A DNA stretch of 64,000 bases from Hyphomicrobiales bacterium (GCA_025363755.1 JANYLQ010000045.1:124001-188000), one strand, 5' to 3'. Counted from the stretch's first letter, positions 45,468 through 54,974 are shown. A program made the numbers and translations. The notes: generated by a model from the sequence alone, not told the origin.

Positions 45468-45786
45468 GCTTTACACTCCAACCGTTTTTCTTTGAATATT
45501 GCGGCGGTTTAATAAAAGATTCAAGGGCTTCGATAGAGTGTTAGAAAGCGACACATGTTAGATCAATTCACCTACTGATCACGGAAATAGAAATTGACGG
45601 GCTGGCAAACCCGTGCAACCATGGGTCAATAACTTGCTCTGACGGGCAAGCTGAAACAAAAACAAGAATAACGGGTGGCTCAAGATAAAAGAAACTTATG
45701 CGGCACAGGGTTCGCCAGCATATTTCTGATTTTCTCTAACCCCCGAAACCGGTTTAACGTTCAAGGTCTATCGAGGAGAGATAACA
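45468..45786. other. 319-bp divergent intergenic region upstream of the peptide transporter
   Basis: No gene. It must hold promoters for cfa (minus) and for the peptide-transporter operon (plus). A small nested repeat, TTGACGGG...CCCGT...GTCAA, lies at 45594-45629 and could form alternative hairpins. GAGGAGA ends a few bases before the ATG at 45787. No known riboswitch pattern was recognised. Confidence 0.5.
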
Positions 45787-47382
45787 ATGACCGAATTTGA
45801 AATGAAACTTGCAATGGCAAAGAAAGCTGTGGGTCTGGGCAAATTATCCCGCCGCGATTTCATGGCATTCACAATGGCGTCTGGCATGACGCTGGCGGCT
45901 TCGCAAATGATGTTTGCGTCTGCTGCTCGGGCAGAAGCAAAAAAGGGCGGCACGTTTAAGGCTGGTATTGGCCATGGCCAAACCACTGACTCGCTTGATC
46001 CAGCAACTTGGTCAAACGGCTTTACGTTTGCATTTGGTAAATCTGTAATGGGTGCGCCACTTGTGCAGGTGAACGATAAGAACGTCGCTGTGCCACATGT
46101 GGCTGAAAGCTTCGAGCCATCGAATGGTGCTCAAAAGTGGGTTTTCAAAATCCGCAAGGGCATCACATTCCATGATGGTCGTTCACTGACTGCAGATGAT
46201 GTTGTAAACACGATCAACTATCATATTGCAGCTGATTCAAAGTCACCGGCCAAGTCGGTTTTGTCTTCGGTCACCTCAGTTAAAGCAGATGGCGCTGATA
46301 CTGTTGTGTTTGAACTTAAGGGCGGCAATGCTGACTTCCCGTTCTTGCTCACAGATTACCACCTCTCAATTTACCCATCTAAAGATGGCAAGATTGACTT
46401 TGCTGCAGGCATCGGCGCTGGCCCTTATAAGCTCAAGAGTTTTGAACCCGGCATCAAGCTGGTGGGTGAACGCAACGAAAACTTCTTCGGCACTTCATAT
46501 TTCGACTCAATCGAAATGTTGTCAATCGTTGACGTTGCAGCACGTACCAATGCTTATCTTGCTGGCGAAGTGGACTTCATCGACCGCGCCGACTTGAAGA
46601 CTATTGATATGTTGAAGGGTGCGCCAAACACTGAGCTTTATAACGTATCGGGCTTTGCTCACTACACAGCGCCAATGATGGTTGACCGGAAGCCATTTGA
46701 TAGCCTTGAAGTGCGTCAGGCCATTAAATATGCCATCAACCGCCAAGAACTCGTCGACAAGATCTTGTTTGGTTATGGTTCACCAGGCAATGACAACCCA
46801 ATCTCAGCTTCCATGAAGTTTGCTGTGAACCCCGCTCCGGTTTACTCATATGACCCAGACAAGGCTGCTGCATTGTGGAAAAAGGCTGGCATGGAAGGCA
46901 AGACGGTTGATCTGTCTGCTTCGGATGCTGCATTTGCTGGTGGTGTAGATGCTGCTCTCCTCATGGCTGAACAAGCCAAGAAGGCTGGCATCAACATTAA
47001 CGTTGTTAAAGAACCAAACGATTCTTATTGGGATAACGTTTGGCTCAAGAAGGATTGGTGCTTGTGCTATTGGGGCGGACGTCCTGTGGCCGATATGTTC
47101 TTGTCTATTTCGCTTGCTGCTGATGCAGCTTGGAACGACACACATTGGAAGAACCCACGCTTCAACGAGCTGTTGCTTGCTGCACGTGCCGAGACCGATG
47201 ATACCAAGCGCGCTGCCCAATATGCCGAAGCTCAACAGCTGGTGCATGATGATGGTGGCCAAGTTGTTCTCATGTACAACAACTATGTTGGTGCATTGAG
47301 CACTGGCGTTGGCCACAACACATTTAACTCCGACTTCGACCACGATGGCGGTTACATGTATGAGCGTTGGTGGAAAGCATAA
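45787..47382 (+). CDS. Peptide/nickel-type solute-binding protein (SBP family 5)
   Basis: A 531-residue periplasmic protein. The signal has a Tat motif (LSRRDFMAF, about residues 21-29) and cleavage after ARA near residue 50. The mature part is that of DppA/OppA relatives: FEPSNGAQKWVFKIRKGITFHDG and YSYDPDKAAALWKKAG are family segments. It captures a peptide, opine or glycan-type ligand for the permeases downstream. GAGGAGA precedes the ATG. A strong terminator after the stop separates it from the permease genes. Confidence 0.92.
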   Translation: MTEFEMKLAMAKKAVGLGKLSRRDFMAFTMASGMTLAASQMMFASAARAEAKKGGTFKAGIGHGQTTDSLDPATWSNGFTFAFGKSVMGAPLVQVNDKNVAVPHVAESFEPSNGAQKWVFKIRKGITFHDGRSLTADDVVNTINYHIAADSKSPAKSVLSSVTSVKADGADTVVFELKGGNADFPFLLTDYHLSIYPSKDGKIDFAAGIGAGPYKLKSFEPGIKLVGERNENFFGTSYFDSIEMLSIVDVAARTNAYLAGEVDFIDRADLKTIDMLKGAPNTELYNVSGFAHYTAPMMVDRKPFDSLEVRQAIKYAINRQELVDKILFGYGSPGNDNPISASMKFAVNPAPVYSYDPDKAAALWKKAGMEGKTVDLSASDAAFAGGVDAALLMAEQAKKAGININVVKEPNDSYWDNVWLKKDWCLCYWGGRPVADMFLSISLAADAAWNDTHWKNPRFNELLLAARAETDDTKRAAQYAEAQQLVHDDGGQVVLMYNNYVGALSTGVGHNTFNSDFDHDGGYMYERWWKA

Positions 47383-47407
47383 GCTTTTTGCTTTTAATTG
47401 CGAAACG

Positions 47408-47438
47408 AACCCCGTCAGAAATGGCGGGGTTTTTTTTA
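47408..47438 (+). terminator. Terminator after the SBP5 gene
   Basis: AACCCCG (47408-47414) pairs with CGGGGTT (47425-47431) and is followed by a run of eight T. It lies inside the transporter operon, between the binding-protein and permease genes, so readthrough or a separate promoter must serve the permeases. Confidence 0.85.
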
Positions 47439-47521
47439 TTGCTTTCATACCCCCCTCTGCTAGTGTTTTCAAAAGCCGCCGCTAGAGCGAGCAATAAATT
47501 GGGATTTGGGGACGTGTCGAT

Positions 47522-48496
47522 ATGCATCCGGTTTTAAAAACGGTGTTGCAAAGATTGGGGTTCGGGCTGCTCACATTGTTAGCAGTGGCGATTATTATTT
47601 TTTCAACGCTCTCGTTTTTGCCCGGTGGTTATGCGCAAAATATTTTGGGCCAAGGCGCTACGCCTGAGACTGTTGCCAGCTTCAATCATGCCTTGGGGTT
47701 GGACCGTCCAGCCTATGTGCGGTTTTTTGAGTGGATCACAAATATACTTTTTCACGGAGATTTTGGTAGTTCTTACTCTGGTTTGGCAGGCGCCATCAGA
47801 CGCCCCGTTACTGCACTGATTGCACCGCGCCTTTTTAACACGTTCTTCCTTGCCGCGATGGCAGCTGTGGTTGCTGTGCCTCTGGCATTAGCACTTGGAT
47901 TGCTGGCTGCACTTTACCGCAACAGTTGGTTTGACCGTGTTGTGAATGCTGTGACGTTGACGACAATTGCATCACCAGAATTTTTCGTGGCCTATGTGCT
48001 CGTGTTTTTCTTGGCCGCAAAGCTGCATTGGTTCTCGCCGCTTTCCACTGTCGATGCGAATACACCGTTTTTGACGCATATCTATAAAGCGGCTCTTCCG
48101 GCGCTGACGATGACGCTCGTCATCATCGCCCACATGATGCGCATGACCAGAGCCTCCGTCATAAGCTTGCTTTCAGCGCCTTATATTGAAATGGCGCAAC
48201 TCAAAGGCCTGACACCGCGGCAGGTGATTTTACGCCACGCTCTACCAAATGCATGGGCGCCGATTGCCACCGTTATTGCGTTTAACCTCGCTTATCTCGT
48301 CGTTGGTGTTGTGGTTGTTGAAGTGGTGTTTGTGTATCCCGGCATCGGTCAATTGATGGTCGACTCCGTTTCTACTCGCGATATGCCTGTCGTTCAGGCT
48401 TGCGCTTTGATATTTGCTGCAACCTATATTTTGCTCAATCTGTTGGCCGACATAATTTCAATTGTCACCAACCCAAGGCTCTTGCATCCGAAATGA
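47522..48496 (+). CDS. Peptide ABC transporter permease (DppB type)
   Basis: A 324-residue inner-membrane protein with six helices. The LGLDRPAYVRFFEWI segment after the first helix and the EAA-like loop (MAQLKGLTPRQVILRHALPN) are those of DppB/OppB. It starts 83 bases after the terminator and overlaps the next permease by ATGA. Confidence 0.92.
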   Translation: MHPVLKTVLQRLGFGLLTLLAVAIIIFSTLSFLPGGYAQNILGQGATPETVASFNHALGLDRPAYVRFFEWITNILFHGDFGSSYSGLAGAIRRPVTALIAPRLFNTFFLAAMAAVVAVPLALALGLLAALYRNSWFDRVVNAVTLTTIASPEFFVAYVLVFFLAAKLHWFSPLSTVDANTPFLTHIYKAALPALTMTLVIIAHMMRMTRASVISLLSAPYIEMAQLKGLTPRQVILRHALPNAWAPIATVIAFNLAYLVVGVVVVEVVFVYPGIGQLMVDSVSTRDMPVVQACALIFAATYILLNLLADIISIVTNPRLLHPK

Positions 48497-49410
48497 GCGT
48501 GCCCTCCACCAATATTCGTAACATCAAAGCCCGCCGCACGTGGTCTGAAAATACTTGGCGGTTTTTACAGACTGCGCCAATCAGCGCATGGTTCGGCATG
48601 ATTGTGATTTTTATTTATGCATTTTGTGCGCTCTTTGCGCCTTGGTTGGCACCTTACGGTGAAGGTGAAATTGTAACCAAAGGCGCTTATGGCCCCATCA
48701 ATTGGGCCAACTGGTTTGGCACTGACCAAATTGGTCGCGATACTTTCTCGCGCGTTCTTTATGGTGGGCGCAATACGATTGGCATAGCGCTGATTACAGT
48801 TTTGATTTCATTTTCAATTGGTGGCACACTGGGGGTTTATTCAGCACTCACAAGAGGCTGGGGCGACCAGATTATCAGTCGGTTTGTTGATGCGCTGATG
48901 TCTATTCCAGTTTTGATTTTTGCGCTCATGTTGCTGGCCGTGTTTGGCAAGAGCAATCCTTATCCGGAGCTGTTGGGCAATTTTCCGCTGAACTTAATTT
49001 TCATCTTGGCTTTACTTGATTCCACACGGGTCTTTCGTTTGGCGCGCAACACCGCGCTTAATGTGGTGGTAATGGACTATGTGGAAGCTGCAAAGCTTCG
49101 CGGCGAAGGCATGGCGTGGATTGTATTGCGCGAAGTGGTTCCAAATATTTTGCCGCCACTGATTGCTGAGTTTGGTTTGCGGTTTTGTTTCGTATTCCTC
49201 ACCATTGCCGCACTCTCGTTCTTAGGCGTCGGTATCCAACCGCCAACTGCAGATTGGGGTTCGATGGTGGCCGAAAGCAAATCACTGATCACTTATGGCC
49301 GCATTCAACCCCTGATTCCGGCTGGTGCTATCGCGCTTTTAACCGTGGCCGTGAATTTCGTGGTTGATTGGTTCCTTTACCAGACAAGTGGACTTCGTGA
49401 TGAAAAGTGA
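48493..49410 (+). CDS. Peptide ABC transporter permease (DppC type)
   Basis: A 305-residue inner-membrane protein. FGTDQIGRDTFSRVLYGGRN is the DppC/OppC signature and AAKLRGEGMAWIVLREVVPN is the coupling loop. The ATG at 48493 overlaps the DppB-type stop (ATGA); the open frame upstream lies inside that gene. The last codons overlap the ATPase gene by 11 bases. Confidence 0.92.
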   Translation: MSVPSTNIRNIKARRTWSENTWRFLQTAPISAWFGMIVIFIYAFCALFAPWLAPYGEGEIVTKGAYGPINWANWFGTDQIGRDTFSRVLYGGRNTIGIALITVLISFSIGGTLGVYSALTRGWGDQIISRFVDALMSIPVLIFALMLLAVFGKSNPYPELLGNFPLNLIFILALLDSTRVFRLARNTALNVVVMDYVEAAKLRGEGMAWIVLREVVPNILPPLIAEFGLRFCFVFLTIAALSFLGVGIQPPTADWGSMVAESKSLITYGRIQPLIPAGAIALLTVAVNFVVDWFLYQTSGLRDEK

Positions 49411-51040
49411 AGCAAAGCGCGTTAAAGGCGAAGCTCTTTTGGAGATGAAGGGCCTCAAGATTGAAGGCTATAGTGGTGATGCCTGGCACCCAATTGTTAA
49501 GGGGATTGATCTCAGCTTGAAGCGCGGAGAAGTGTTGGGGCTGATTGGTGAATCAGGCGCTGGTAAATCCACGCTTGGTCTGGCTGGCATGGGTTTTGCG
49601 CGTCCGGGCTGCCGGATTTCAGCTGGCACAATTACATTTGATGGCATTGATTTGGTGAATGCGTCTGCTGCAGAAAAGCGCGCCCTTTGGGGTTCGCGCA
49701 TTGCCTATGTGGCGCAGAGTGCGGCCGCTGGGTTTAATCCGGCGCACCGGATCATTGAACAGACGGTTGAGACGGCTATTAATCATGGTGTGATGGAACG
49801 CGAAAAGGCTGAAGCCGATGCCCGTGATCTTTATGGCCGCTTGCAACTCCCTAATCCAAACACCATAGGTGCGCGTTATCCGCATCAAGTTTCCGGCGGG
49901 CAGTTGCAGCGTGCGATGACGGCGATGGCCATGTCGTGCCGGCCTGACTTGATTATTTTTGACGAGCCAACAACAGCGCTGGATGTGACCACCCAAGTTG
50001 AAGTGTTGGCGGCGATGCGCAATATCGTGGAGCAGTTCAATACTGCAGCAATTTATATTACGCATGATCTGGCCGTCGTGGCGCAGATGGCACACCGGAT
50101 TATGGTGTTGCGTTATGGCAATCTGGTTGAAGAAGCGCCAACACGCGCCATGCTGAAAGAGCCAACGCAGGATTACACTAAGTCCCTTTGGGCGGTGCGC
50201 AAGCTGGTTAAACCGGAATCGCAAGGTGAGGATATAGTTCTGCAAATTCAAAATGTTGAGGCCAGTTATGGCAACGGCGTTAAAGTTTTGGATGATGTGA
50301 CGGTGAGCGTGCCGCGCGGACGCACAGTGGCCGTGGTGGGTGAATCAGGTTCCGGCAAATCGACATTAGCGCGGGCCATCACAGGATTGTTGCCGATCAG
50401 CAAAGGTACTATTTCTTTCAATGGCAAGGCGCTGACCGCCAAGCTGAAAGACCGCGACCGCGATCAGTTGCGGCGCATTCAGATGATTTATCAGTCGGCA
50501 GACACGGCACTTAATCCGCGCCAAACGGTGCGCGATATTATTGGTCGGCCGCTTGAGTTTTATCTCGGCCTTAAAGGTGCAGACAATGACAAGCGCGTTG
50601 TGAAGCTACTTGAATCCATCGAACTCGATGAAAGCTTTATTGATCGCTATCCATCGGAAATGTCAGGCGGGCAAAAGCAACGGATTTCAATTGCGCGTGC
50701 CTTGGCGGCCGAACCTGATGTGATCATCTGCGATGAAGTGACATCAGCACTCGACCAGATCGTGCAAGAGGGAATTTTGCAGTTGCTGATGAAATTGCAG
50801 CGCGACACCAATGTGACTTATCTTTTTATCACCCATGACATCGCCACTGTGCGCGCGATTGCTGATGAGATTGTGGTGATGAATAAGGGCAAGGTTGTTC
50901 AGCAAGGCTTGAAATCCAAAGTTCTGAACCCGCCCTATCCGGCTTATACGGAATTGTTATTATCGTCCGTGCCAGAGATGGATCCTGATTGGTTGACGAA
51001 ATTACTTGATAAACGCAAGGTTAAGCCTGCTGCGGCTTGA
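49400..51040 (+). CDS. Fused double ATPase of the peptide ABC transporter (DppD-DppF type)
   Basis: A 546-residue protein with two complete ATPase domains in tandem. Domain 1: Walker A GESGAGKST, signature VSGGQLQRAMTAMA, Walker B IIFDEPTTALD. Domain 2: Walker A GESGSGKST, signature MSGGQKQRISIARAL, Walker B IICDEVTSALD, where the usual Pro is Val. In many systems these are separate DppD and DppF chains. The ATG at 49400 is the likely start, as the open frame upstream lies inside the permease gene. It energises the importer with the two permeases. Confidence 0.92.
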   Translation: MKSEAKRVKGEALLEMKGLKIEGYSGDAWHPIVKGIDLSLKRGEVLGLIGESGAGKSTLGLAGMGFARPGCRISAGTITFDGIDLVNASAAEKRALWGSRIAYVAQSAAAGFNPAHRIIEQTVETAINHGVMEREKAEADARDLYGRLQLPNPNTIGARYPHQVSGGQLQRAMTAMAMSCRPDLIIFDEPTTALDVTTQVEVLAAMRNIVEQFNTAAIYITHDLAVVAQMAHRIMVLRYGNLVEEAPTRAMLKEPTQDYTKSLWAVRKLVKPESQGEDIVLQIQNVEASYGNGVKVLDDVTVSVPRGRTVAVVGESGSGKSTLARAITGLLPISKGTISFNGKALTAKLKDRDRDQLRRIQMIYQSADTALNPRQTVRDIIGRPLEFYLGLKGADNDKRVVKLLESIELDESFIDRYPSEMSGGQKQRISIARALAAEPDVIICDEVTSALDQIVQEGILQLLMKLQRDTNVTYLFITHDIATVRAIADEIVVMNKGKVVQQGLKSKVLNPPYPAYTELLLSSVPEMDPDWLTKLLDKRKVKPAAA

Positions 51041-51061
51041 TGAGTTCAACCTCCTCCTAAC

Positions 51062-51137
51062 CCGTCATCCCGGCGAAGGACGGGATTGGGCTTTAATAGG
51101 GTAGTAAGCCCGGCCCCGGCCTCCGCCGGGGTGACGA
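51062..51137. repeat. Nested palindromic intergenic element
   Basis: Outer arms CGTCATCCCGGCG (from 51063) and CGCCGGGGTGACG (to 51136) and inner arms GGGCTT / AAGCCC make a long imperfect hairpin. The CGTCATCCCGGCGAAGG sequence is of a type often dispersed in alphaproteobacterial genomes. It lies between convergent genes (peptide ATPase and PhrB-type photolyase) and may also end both transcripts. Confidence 0.6.
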
Positions 51138-51163
51138 CACAAGTAATAAATCAATAAACCGCA

Positions 51164-52690
51164 CTAATAATTTCCCGAACTAACAAGGCCATTCAAAAAT
51201 CCCTGCGCCTGTTTTTCAATTGCGGATCTATCTGTTTCACTAAATTTATTATACGTGAAGCAGGTTTGCGACATGCGCGGGTTTTTTGAAAACCGGTCTC
51301 TGTGCCTTGCGATAAAATCCCAGTAAAGCGCGTTGAATGGACAGGCGTCGACTCCCGTTCTTTTCTTCACGTCAAAGGCGCAGCCCTTACAGTAGTTGGA
51401 CATTTTGTTGATGTAATTGCCTGAGGCCGCATAGGGTTTTGACGCCAGCAATCCGCCATCTGCATGAAGCGCCATCCCGATGGTGTTAGGCAGTTCCACC
51501 CATTCATAAGCGTCGGCATAAACGCTCAAATACCACTCGTGCACGGCTTGAGGCGCAAGCCCTGCGATCAATGCGAAATTCCCGGTGATCATCAGCCTTT
51601 GAATGTGGTGGGCATAAGCTTCCTGTTTGGTTTGTTTCACCACTTGCGCCACGCAATTCATTTTTGTGTCACCCGTCCAATAAAAATCAGGCAGGGGCCG
51701 CGTGGCGTTCAGAGCATTGACGTTCACATAATCTGGCATTTTTAATTGGTAGATGCCGCGGATGTATTCGCGCCAGCCGATGATCTGGCGAATGAAACCT
51801 TCGACAGCTTCGATGGGGGCGGTTCCATTCTTGTAACATGCCTCAGCCCTGCGGCAGACATCAAGGGGATCCAGCAATCCGATATTGATGTAAGGTGATA
51901 AGATACAATGATGCATGAAGTACTCGCCTTCAACCATCGCATCTTGGGTTTCGCCGAAGTGGGCGAGCTTATAATTCAAGAAGTGCTCGAGCGCCTGCTC
52001 TGCTTGCGCTGCTGTGACGGCAAACCAAAAGGGTTCAAGATCGCCAAAATTGTTTGGGAAGTTTTTCATCACCAAGGCAATCACATCTTGCGTTATCTTA
52101 TCATGTTCAAATCGAGGTGGCTGTCGGGAGAAGAAACCCGATTTGGCTGGCTTTCGATTTTCAGAATCAAAATTCCATTTACCGCCTTCTGGTTCATCGC
52201 CATTCATTAAAAGTCCGGTGGCGCGGCGCATGTCGCGGTAGAAAAATTCCATGCGCAACTGCTTGCGATCCTTTGCCCAATTGTTAAACGCGGCGTGAGA
52301 ACAGACGAAGCGCGTGTCCTCTATTGGACTGAAAATAGAAAGCTCTTGCTGTAAACGCCATTCGGCTGCTTCAGTTATTACAACATTGGTGATGTTAAGG
52401 CGGGCTTGCGCACGCGTGATTTCGCTTCTCAATGAGCCTGTATTGCCTTCGTCTTTCAGTTTCACATAATCGACCCGCCAGCCAAGTGTACGAAGTTCTT
52501 CGGCAAAGTGACGCATAGCTGAAAATACCAGGGCAAATTTCTTTTTGTGGTGGCGCGCATAAGTTGCTTCGGCCATCACTTCGGCCATGAATACCACGTC
52601 ACATGATTTATTTGCTTGCCGAAGCGACGAAATGTTTTGCGAGACTTGGTCGCCTAAAATGACGATTAACGATTGATCTGGATTTACCAT
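51164..52690 (-). CDS. phrB: Iron-sulfur (6-4)-type photolyase (FeS-BCP / PhrB group)
   Basis: A 508-residue flavoprotein of the bacterial cryptochrome/photolyase group with a [4Fe-4S] cluster. The N-terminal domain starts SLIVILGDQVS. Cluster cysteines can be seen as KMNCVAQ and, near the C-terminus, NYCKGCAFDV and VDACPFN, the spacing known for Agrobacterium PhrB, which repairs (6-4) photoproducts. The ATG at 52690 gives the usual length of about 507; a TTG at 52714 is an alternative. It is divergent from a second photolyase with only about 35 bp between the ATGs. Confidence 0.9.
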   Translation of the reverse strand: MVNPDQSLIVILGDQVSQNISSLRQANKSCDVVFMAEVMAEATYARHHKKKFALVFSAMRHFAEELRTLGWRVDYVKLKDEGNTGSLRSEITRAQARLNITNVVITEAAEWRLQQELSIFSPIEDTRFVCSHAAFNNWAKDRKQLRMEFFYRDMRRATGLLMNGDEPEGGKWNFDSENRKPAKSGFFSRQPPRFEHDKITQDVIALVMKNFPNNFGDLEPFWFAVTAAQAEQALEHFLNYKLAHFGETQDAMVEGEYFMHHCILSPYINIGLLDPLDVCRRAEACYKNGTAPIEAVEGFIRQIIGWREYIRGIYQLKMPDYVNVNALNATRPLPDFYWTGDTKMNCVAQVVKQTKQEAYAHHIQRLMITGNFALIAGLAPQAVHEWYLSVYADAYEWVELPNTIGMALHADGGLLASKPYAASGNYINKMSNYCKGCAFDVKKRTGVDACPFNALYWDFIARHRDRFSKNPRMSQTCFTYNKFSETDRSAIEKQAQGFLNGLVSSGNY

Positions 52691-52725
52691 GCTGCGTATA
52701 CGGTTATGATTCAAAAAGAGATTTC

Positions 52726-54126
52726 ATGACCCATCCCACAATCATCTGGTTTCGACAAGATTTGCGCATCAGCGATCATGCGGCACTTTGCGCAGCCGCC
52801 GCCAACGGGCCGATTATTCCACTATATATCTTGGATGATGAAACGCCAGCAACTTGGAAGATGGGGGCAGCTTCGCGCTGGTGGTTGCATAAAAGTCTCG
52901 AAAATCTGAATACCAAAATTCCTTTGGTGTTTCGCCGCGGGCGGGCGGATGTAGTGATTGCGGATTTGATCGCAGAGACAAAAGCCAGTGCCGTATATTT
53001 CACACGCGACTATGCGCCTTGGTCTGGGGCATTGGAAAAGCGGGTTAAGGATGTTTGCGATAAAGCTGGCGCTTCGTGCCATCGCCATGGCGGATTTCTG
53101 TTGCATGAACCTGAATCCATACGCAACGGATCAGGCGAGCCTTATAAAGTTTACACGCCCTACTCGCGCGCCTGTTTTGCTTCTGGTGAACCCCGCGCCC
53201 TTAAAGCTGTCCCTCAATTTAAAATTTATCCAACTGCAAAAAGTGATCACCTAGCGGATTGGGATTTGCTTCCAACCAAACCAGATTGGTCAACTGGCCT
53301 TGCTGAATCCTGGAAGCCAGGTGAAGAAAACGCCCACGCTCTGTTGTATCAATTTTTGGATGAGGGTCTGGCTGATTATGCTGAAGGACGTGACCGACCG
53401 GACAAACCATTTACGTCACGCCTTTCCGCCTACCTGCATTTTGGTGAAATCTCGCCCCATCAAATCTGGCATGCAACGCGCAGTGCTATGGCCAAGGCTG
53501 GTGGCGGGCTTGACCGCAGCGGAGAGAAGTTTTTGAAGGAAGTTCTTTGGCGCGAGTTTTCTTATCATCTGCTGCATCACTTTCCACATTTTCCCGACCT
53601 GCCTTTCAAGCCCGAATACGCCGATTTTCCGTGGGCAGAAAACCCGCAAGCCTTGAAGATTTGGCAAAAGGGGCAGACGGGTTATCCCATCGTTGATGCA
53701 GGCATGCGCGAGCTTTGGCACACTGGCATAATGCATAACCGTGTGCGCATGATTGTGGCTTCGTTTTTGATCAAGGATTTGTTGATCCCGTGGCAGGATG
53801 GTGAACGCTGGTTTTGGGATACGCTGGTGGATGCTGATATTGGGGCTAACTCGGCCTCATGGCAGTGGGTGGCTGGATGTGGGGCCGATGCCTCACCCTA
53901 TTACCGCATCTTCAATCCCGTGCTGCAGGGCGAGAAGTTTGACCCTGAGGGGGCTTATGTGAAAAAATGGGTGCCGGAACTTCAGAGTGTGGCTGCTGAG
54001 TTTATCCACCACCCCTGGGACATGGCTGTTCCGCCAAAATCATATGCCAAGCGAATTGTTGATCATGGTGTGGCAAGGGACAGGGCGCTTGAGGCGTTTA
54101 AGAAAATTAAAAAAGTGGAAGCATAA
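52726..54126 (+). CDS. phrA: Deoxyribodipyrimidine photolyase, CPD class I type
   Basis: A 466-residue flavoprotein. The N-terminal antenna domain starts IIWFRQDLRISDHAALCAAA. The C-terminal FAD domain has the class I blocks KPFTSRLSAYLHFGEISP, GYPIVDAGMRELWHTG, HNRVRMIVASFLIKDLL and DADIGANSASWQWVAGCGAD. It uses blue light to split cyclobutane pyrimidine dimers. AGAG precedes the ATG. It shares a short promoter region with the opposite-facing PhrB-type gene. Confidence 0.93.
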   Translation: MTHPTIIWFRQDLRISDHAALCAAAANGPIIPLYILDDETPATWKMGAASRWWLHKSLENLNTKIPLVFRRGRADVVIADLIAETKASAVYFTRDYAPWSGALEKRVKDVCDKAGASCHRHGGFLLHEPESIRNGSGEPYKVYTPYSRACFASGEPRALKAVPQFKIYPTAKSDHLADWDLLPTKPDWSTGLAESWKPGEENAHALLYQFLDEGLADYAEGRDRPDKPFTSRLSAYLHFGEISPHQIWHATRSAMAKAGGGLDRSGEKFLKEVLWREFSYHLLHHFPHFPDLPFKPEYADFPWAENPQALKIWQKGQTGYPIVDAGMRELWHTGIMHNRVRMIVASFLIKDLLIPWQDGERWFWDTLVDADIGANSASWQWVAGCGADASPYYRIFNPVLQGEKFDPEGAYVKKWVPELQSVAAEFIHHPWDMAVPPKSYAKRIVDHGVARDRALEAFKKIKKVEA

Positions 54127-54155
54127 CACTTCGGTTGGAAGCTTAGCTGCGGACC

Positions 54156-54974
54156 TTAGCCTTGATCTTGCTTCTTTAATTGTTGCCATGTGTTTGGTTG
54201 GGCCAACATCTGTTGTAGGTAATGGAGATTGGCTTCGACTTGATCGGGCGGCAGATCGGCGCTGGCGATTTGGCGGGCTTCGTCGAAACGACCTTGCAAT
54301 CCAACGACAAGAGCCAAGTTTTGGCGCACGCGCGGTTGGGCATCAACGCCGGGTTGGGTCATGGCGCTGCGCAGCAACTTTTCGGCATCCGGCAGTTTGC
54401 CTTCCAGGGCATATGACATGGCCATATTGTTTTCGACTGAAAGTTGGTTTGGCTTTAGGGCAAGCGCTTGTTGATATTTGACACGCGCCCCAGCGTAGTT
54501 GCCCTGCTGGTCATAGGCCGAGCCCAAGGCGGATAGGGTTTGCCAATCAACGCCCGGCTGGGCAGCGGCACGTTCAAGCATCGTTGTGGCTTCGCCTGAG
54601 CGCCCTGCGCTTAAAAGCTGTTTGCCCAGTTTTGATTGCAACGGGCCGTCATTTGGGTGGGCGATTGCAATTGCCTTTAAAACTTCAATTTGCTGTTCGG
54701 TCTGGCCCATTTTCTGTAAGTTTGCTGCATAATCGAGGCCGACGGCCACATTGCCTTGATTGGCGCTCCATTGCTGGCCCAGTTCCTGGGTTCGTTTGAA
54801 TGAGCCTACGGCTTCAGTTCCAGCAGGTGCTGCAGTGCCCACGCTGCCAGTGGTCATCGCATCGGTTTCCAGCGCAGCGTTTTTAGTTGCGCACGCGCCA
54901 AGTCCCAATGCAGCAACAAGCACCAAGGTGGACGGCAAAATCCGTATTTGGGCGATGGCGATAAGGGCTGGCAT
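54156..54974 (-). CDS. TadD-like tetratricopeptide lipoprotein
   Basis: A 272-residue protein from the ATG at 54974, which has GGAG 7 bases upstream. The signal peptide ends in a lipobox (LGLGACATK), so it is a lipoprotein. Then come about four to five TPR-like repeats (for example ALGSAYDQQGNYAGARVKYQQA). The N-terminal region and DPPDQ-type end resemble TadD, the pilotin-like lipoprotein of Flp/Tad pilus assembly, but no other tad genes are in the window. It may instead be a stand-alone TPR lipoprotein. Confidence 0.75.
   Translation of the reverse strand: MPALIAIAQIRILPSTLVLVAALGLGACATKNAALETDAMTTGSVGTAAPAGTEAVGSFKRTQELGQQWSANQGNVAVGLDYAANLQKMGQTEQQIEVLKAIAIAHPNDGPLQSKLGKQLLSAGRSGEATTMLERAAAQPGVDWQTLSALGSAYDQQGNYAGARVKYQQALALKPNQLSVENNMAMSYALEGKLPDAEKLLRSAMTQPGVDAQPRVRQNLALVVGLQGRFDEARQIASADLPPDQVEANLHYLQQMLAQPNTWQQLKKQDQG

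Noticed and set aside
45468-45786. Possible riboswitch upstream of the peptide transporter
   Set aside because: Nested repeats at 45594-45629 are short, and no conserved core of a known riboswitch class was recognised.
46846-47472. 208-codon open frame on the minus strand
   Set aside because: It lies opposite the SBP5 gene, which has clear family motifs and a ribosome site; the antisense frame has no recognisable domain and crosses the terminator.
49619-50251. 210-codon open frame on the minus strand
   Set aside because: Entirely antisense to the first ATPase domain of the peptide transporter; a shadow frame without domain signal.
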